This document shows, piece after piece, positions 63,399 to 64,000 of a stretch of 64,000 nucleotides of DNA. The stretch's first letter is position 1. Each line of letters starts with the position of its first letter. The translations under genes and the position numbers were made by a program. The notes beneath the pieces are model-generated. The model made no database searches. It worked only from the letters and a program-made list of their open reading frames with translations, and was not told the origin of the DNA. Source of the stretch: Fen-999 sp964469455. Lineage in GTDB: Bacteria; Pseudomonadota; Gammaproteobacteria; Burkholderiales; Rhodocyclaceae. Location: assembly GCA_964469455.1 (NCBI GenBank), contig CAYXZX010000002.1, positions 4,500 through 68,499 on the forward strand, written 5' to 3'.

Positions 63399-64000
63399 GC
63401 CAACAGTTTCGTTTTTCGACCGATGCCGAAGGCATCGCGGAGATTGTCATCGACAAACCTCCGGTCAATGCGCTGGACAGTGAGGGCTGGCTGTCGCTCG
63501 CGGCCTGCTTTCGTGCACTGGGAACCGATCCGAAGACCCGGGTGATCGTTATTCGGGCGGACGGGCACGGTTTCTGCGCCGGTGTGGATATCAAGGAACT
63601 CGATGGGCATCCGGAGTTGATTGTCAAGGTCAATGCCGGCAATTACGCAACTTTCGAGGCGGTGCATCGCAATCCGGTGCCGGTCATCGTGGCCGTGCAT
63701 GGCTTCGTGCTTGGCGGCGGCATCGGTATCACCGGTGCGGCGGACGTCGTAGTGGCCTCGGAATGCGCCACCTTTGCTCTGCCTGAAGTCGACCGTGGTG
63801 CCATGGGTGGCGCGGCGCATCTTCAGCGTCTCTTCCCGGTGCAGAAAGTACGCCACATGTTTTTCACTGGCGAAAAGGTGGGCGCGCCCGAAGCATATCG
63901 GTACGGCTTTATCGAACGGGTGGTGCCCCGCGAGCAGTTGCGCGACACCGCGATGGAAATCGCTCGCAAGATCGCAGCCAAGAGCCCTGCGATGATCCGC
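63395..64000 (+). CDS. echA20: EchA20-like ring D hydrolase, 3'-truncated by window edge
   Basis: 202 codons visible, crotonase fold; the C-terminus runs off the window. Matches mycobacterial EchA20 in GFCAGVDIKEL, the VHGFVLGGGIGITGAAD segment, DVVVASECATFALPEVDRGAMG and the later FFTG stretch. EchA20 opens ring D of HIEC-CoA to COCHEA-CoA, the substrate of IpdAB. Known as ScdN in Comamonas. ATGA overlap with ipdC makes them translationally coupled. Confidence 0.85.
   Translation, partial: MSQQFRFSTDAEGIAEIVIDKPPVNALDSEGWLSLAACFRALGTDPKTRVIVIRADGHGFCAGVDIKELDGHPELIVKVNAGNYATFEAVHRNPVPVIVAVHGFVLGGGIGITGAADVVVASECATFALPEVDRGAMGGAAHLQRLFPVQKVRHMFFTGEKVGAPEAYRYGFIERVVPREQLRDTAMEIARKIAAKSPAMIR

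Noticed and set aside
1..64000. Horizontally acquired island with mobile elements
   Set aside because: No transposase, integrase, tRNA, direct-repeat boundary or marked base-composition shift was seen; the region looks like resident catabolic chromosome.

Overview
The window reads as a chromosomal catabolic region of a high-GC Gram-negative proteobacterium. The evidence for this is an RND tripartite efflux pump, a TonB-dependent outer-membrane receptor, lipoprotein signal sequences, and dense same-strand operons with ATGA start/stop overlaps. Nearly every gene belongs to CoA-thioester degradation of a polycyclic substrate. The last 5 kb is recognisable as the ring C/D module of steroid degradation: ipdA, ipdB, a DUF35 protein, a thiolase, ipdC and echA20 (ScdL1/L2, ScdK and ScdN in the Comamonas naming). 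A FadA5-type thiolase whose catalytic residues fall at the same positions as in the mycobacterial steroid enzyme lies nearby. I therefore infer a steroid-degrading proteobacterium; genus cannot be fixed from the sequence (Steroidobacter-, Sterolibacterium- or Denitratisoma-like organisms would fit). No rRNA, tRNA, CRISPR, insertion sequence, integrase or replication origin was seen.

Layout: (1) 1-4262, +: three SDRs, an enoyl-CoA hydratase-like protein and an LLM-class flavin oxidoreductase. (2) 4431-10096, +: RND efflux adaptor, pump and outer-membrane channel. (3) 10106-13129, -: CoxG-like SRPBCC protein and an acyl-CoA dehydrogenase pair. (4) 13433-26341, +: a long run with an amidohydrolase, an SDR, CaiB-family CoA transferases, an alpha-methylacyl-CoA racemase-like protein, a second acyl-CoA dehydrogenase pair, a two-gene MaoC hydratase, a DUF2889 protein, an LLM oxidoreductase and an enoyl-CoA hydratase-like protein. 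(5) 26455-28665, -: EtfB-like protein, a small unknown, and a nitronate monooxygenase-family flavoprotein. (6) 28869-36436, +: a three-subunit xanthine-oxidase-family molybdenum hydroxylase, an LLM oxidoreductase, a CoA transferase and an MFS transporter. (7) 36456-39089, -: a small membrane protein with AraC and LuxR regulators. (8) 39411-52487, +: an SDR, two acyl-CoA dehydrogenase pairs, two acyl-CoA ligases, the TonB receptor and a second DUF2889 protein. (9) 52523-54636, -: a hydroxyacyl-CoA dehydrogenase-like SDR and the FadA5-like thiolase. (10) 55021-58810, +: two SDRs, a SnoaL-like protein and an Old Yellow Enzyme-MaoC fusion. (11) 58983-64000, +: the ipd operon, running off the window.

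How they may work together: the TonB receptor imports substrate; the ligases make CoA thioesters; the racemase-like protein would epimerise a 2-methyl-branched side-chain CoA; heteromeric acyl-CoA dehydrogenases, the split MaoC hydratase, SDRs and the FadA5-like thiolase carry out beta-oxidation; the IpdAB/IpdC/EchA20 set opens rings D and C. The molybdenum hydroxylase could be an AtcABC-type enzyme for oxygen-independent A-ring activation, but this is a hypothesis. The most novel signal is a 16-bp palindrome, TCGTCC-N4-GGACGA, found by eye in five intergenic regions (13249, 28733, 39332, 54900, 58846). All five lie upstream of catabolic operons and would unite most of the window into one regulon.
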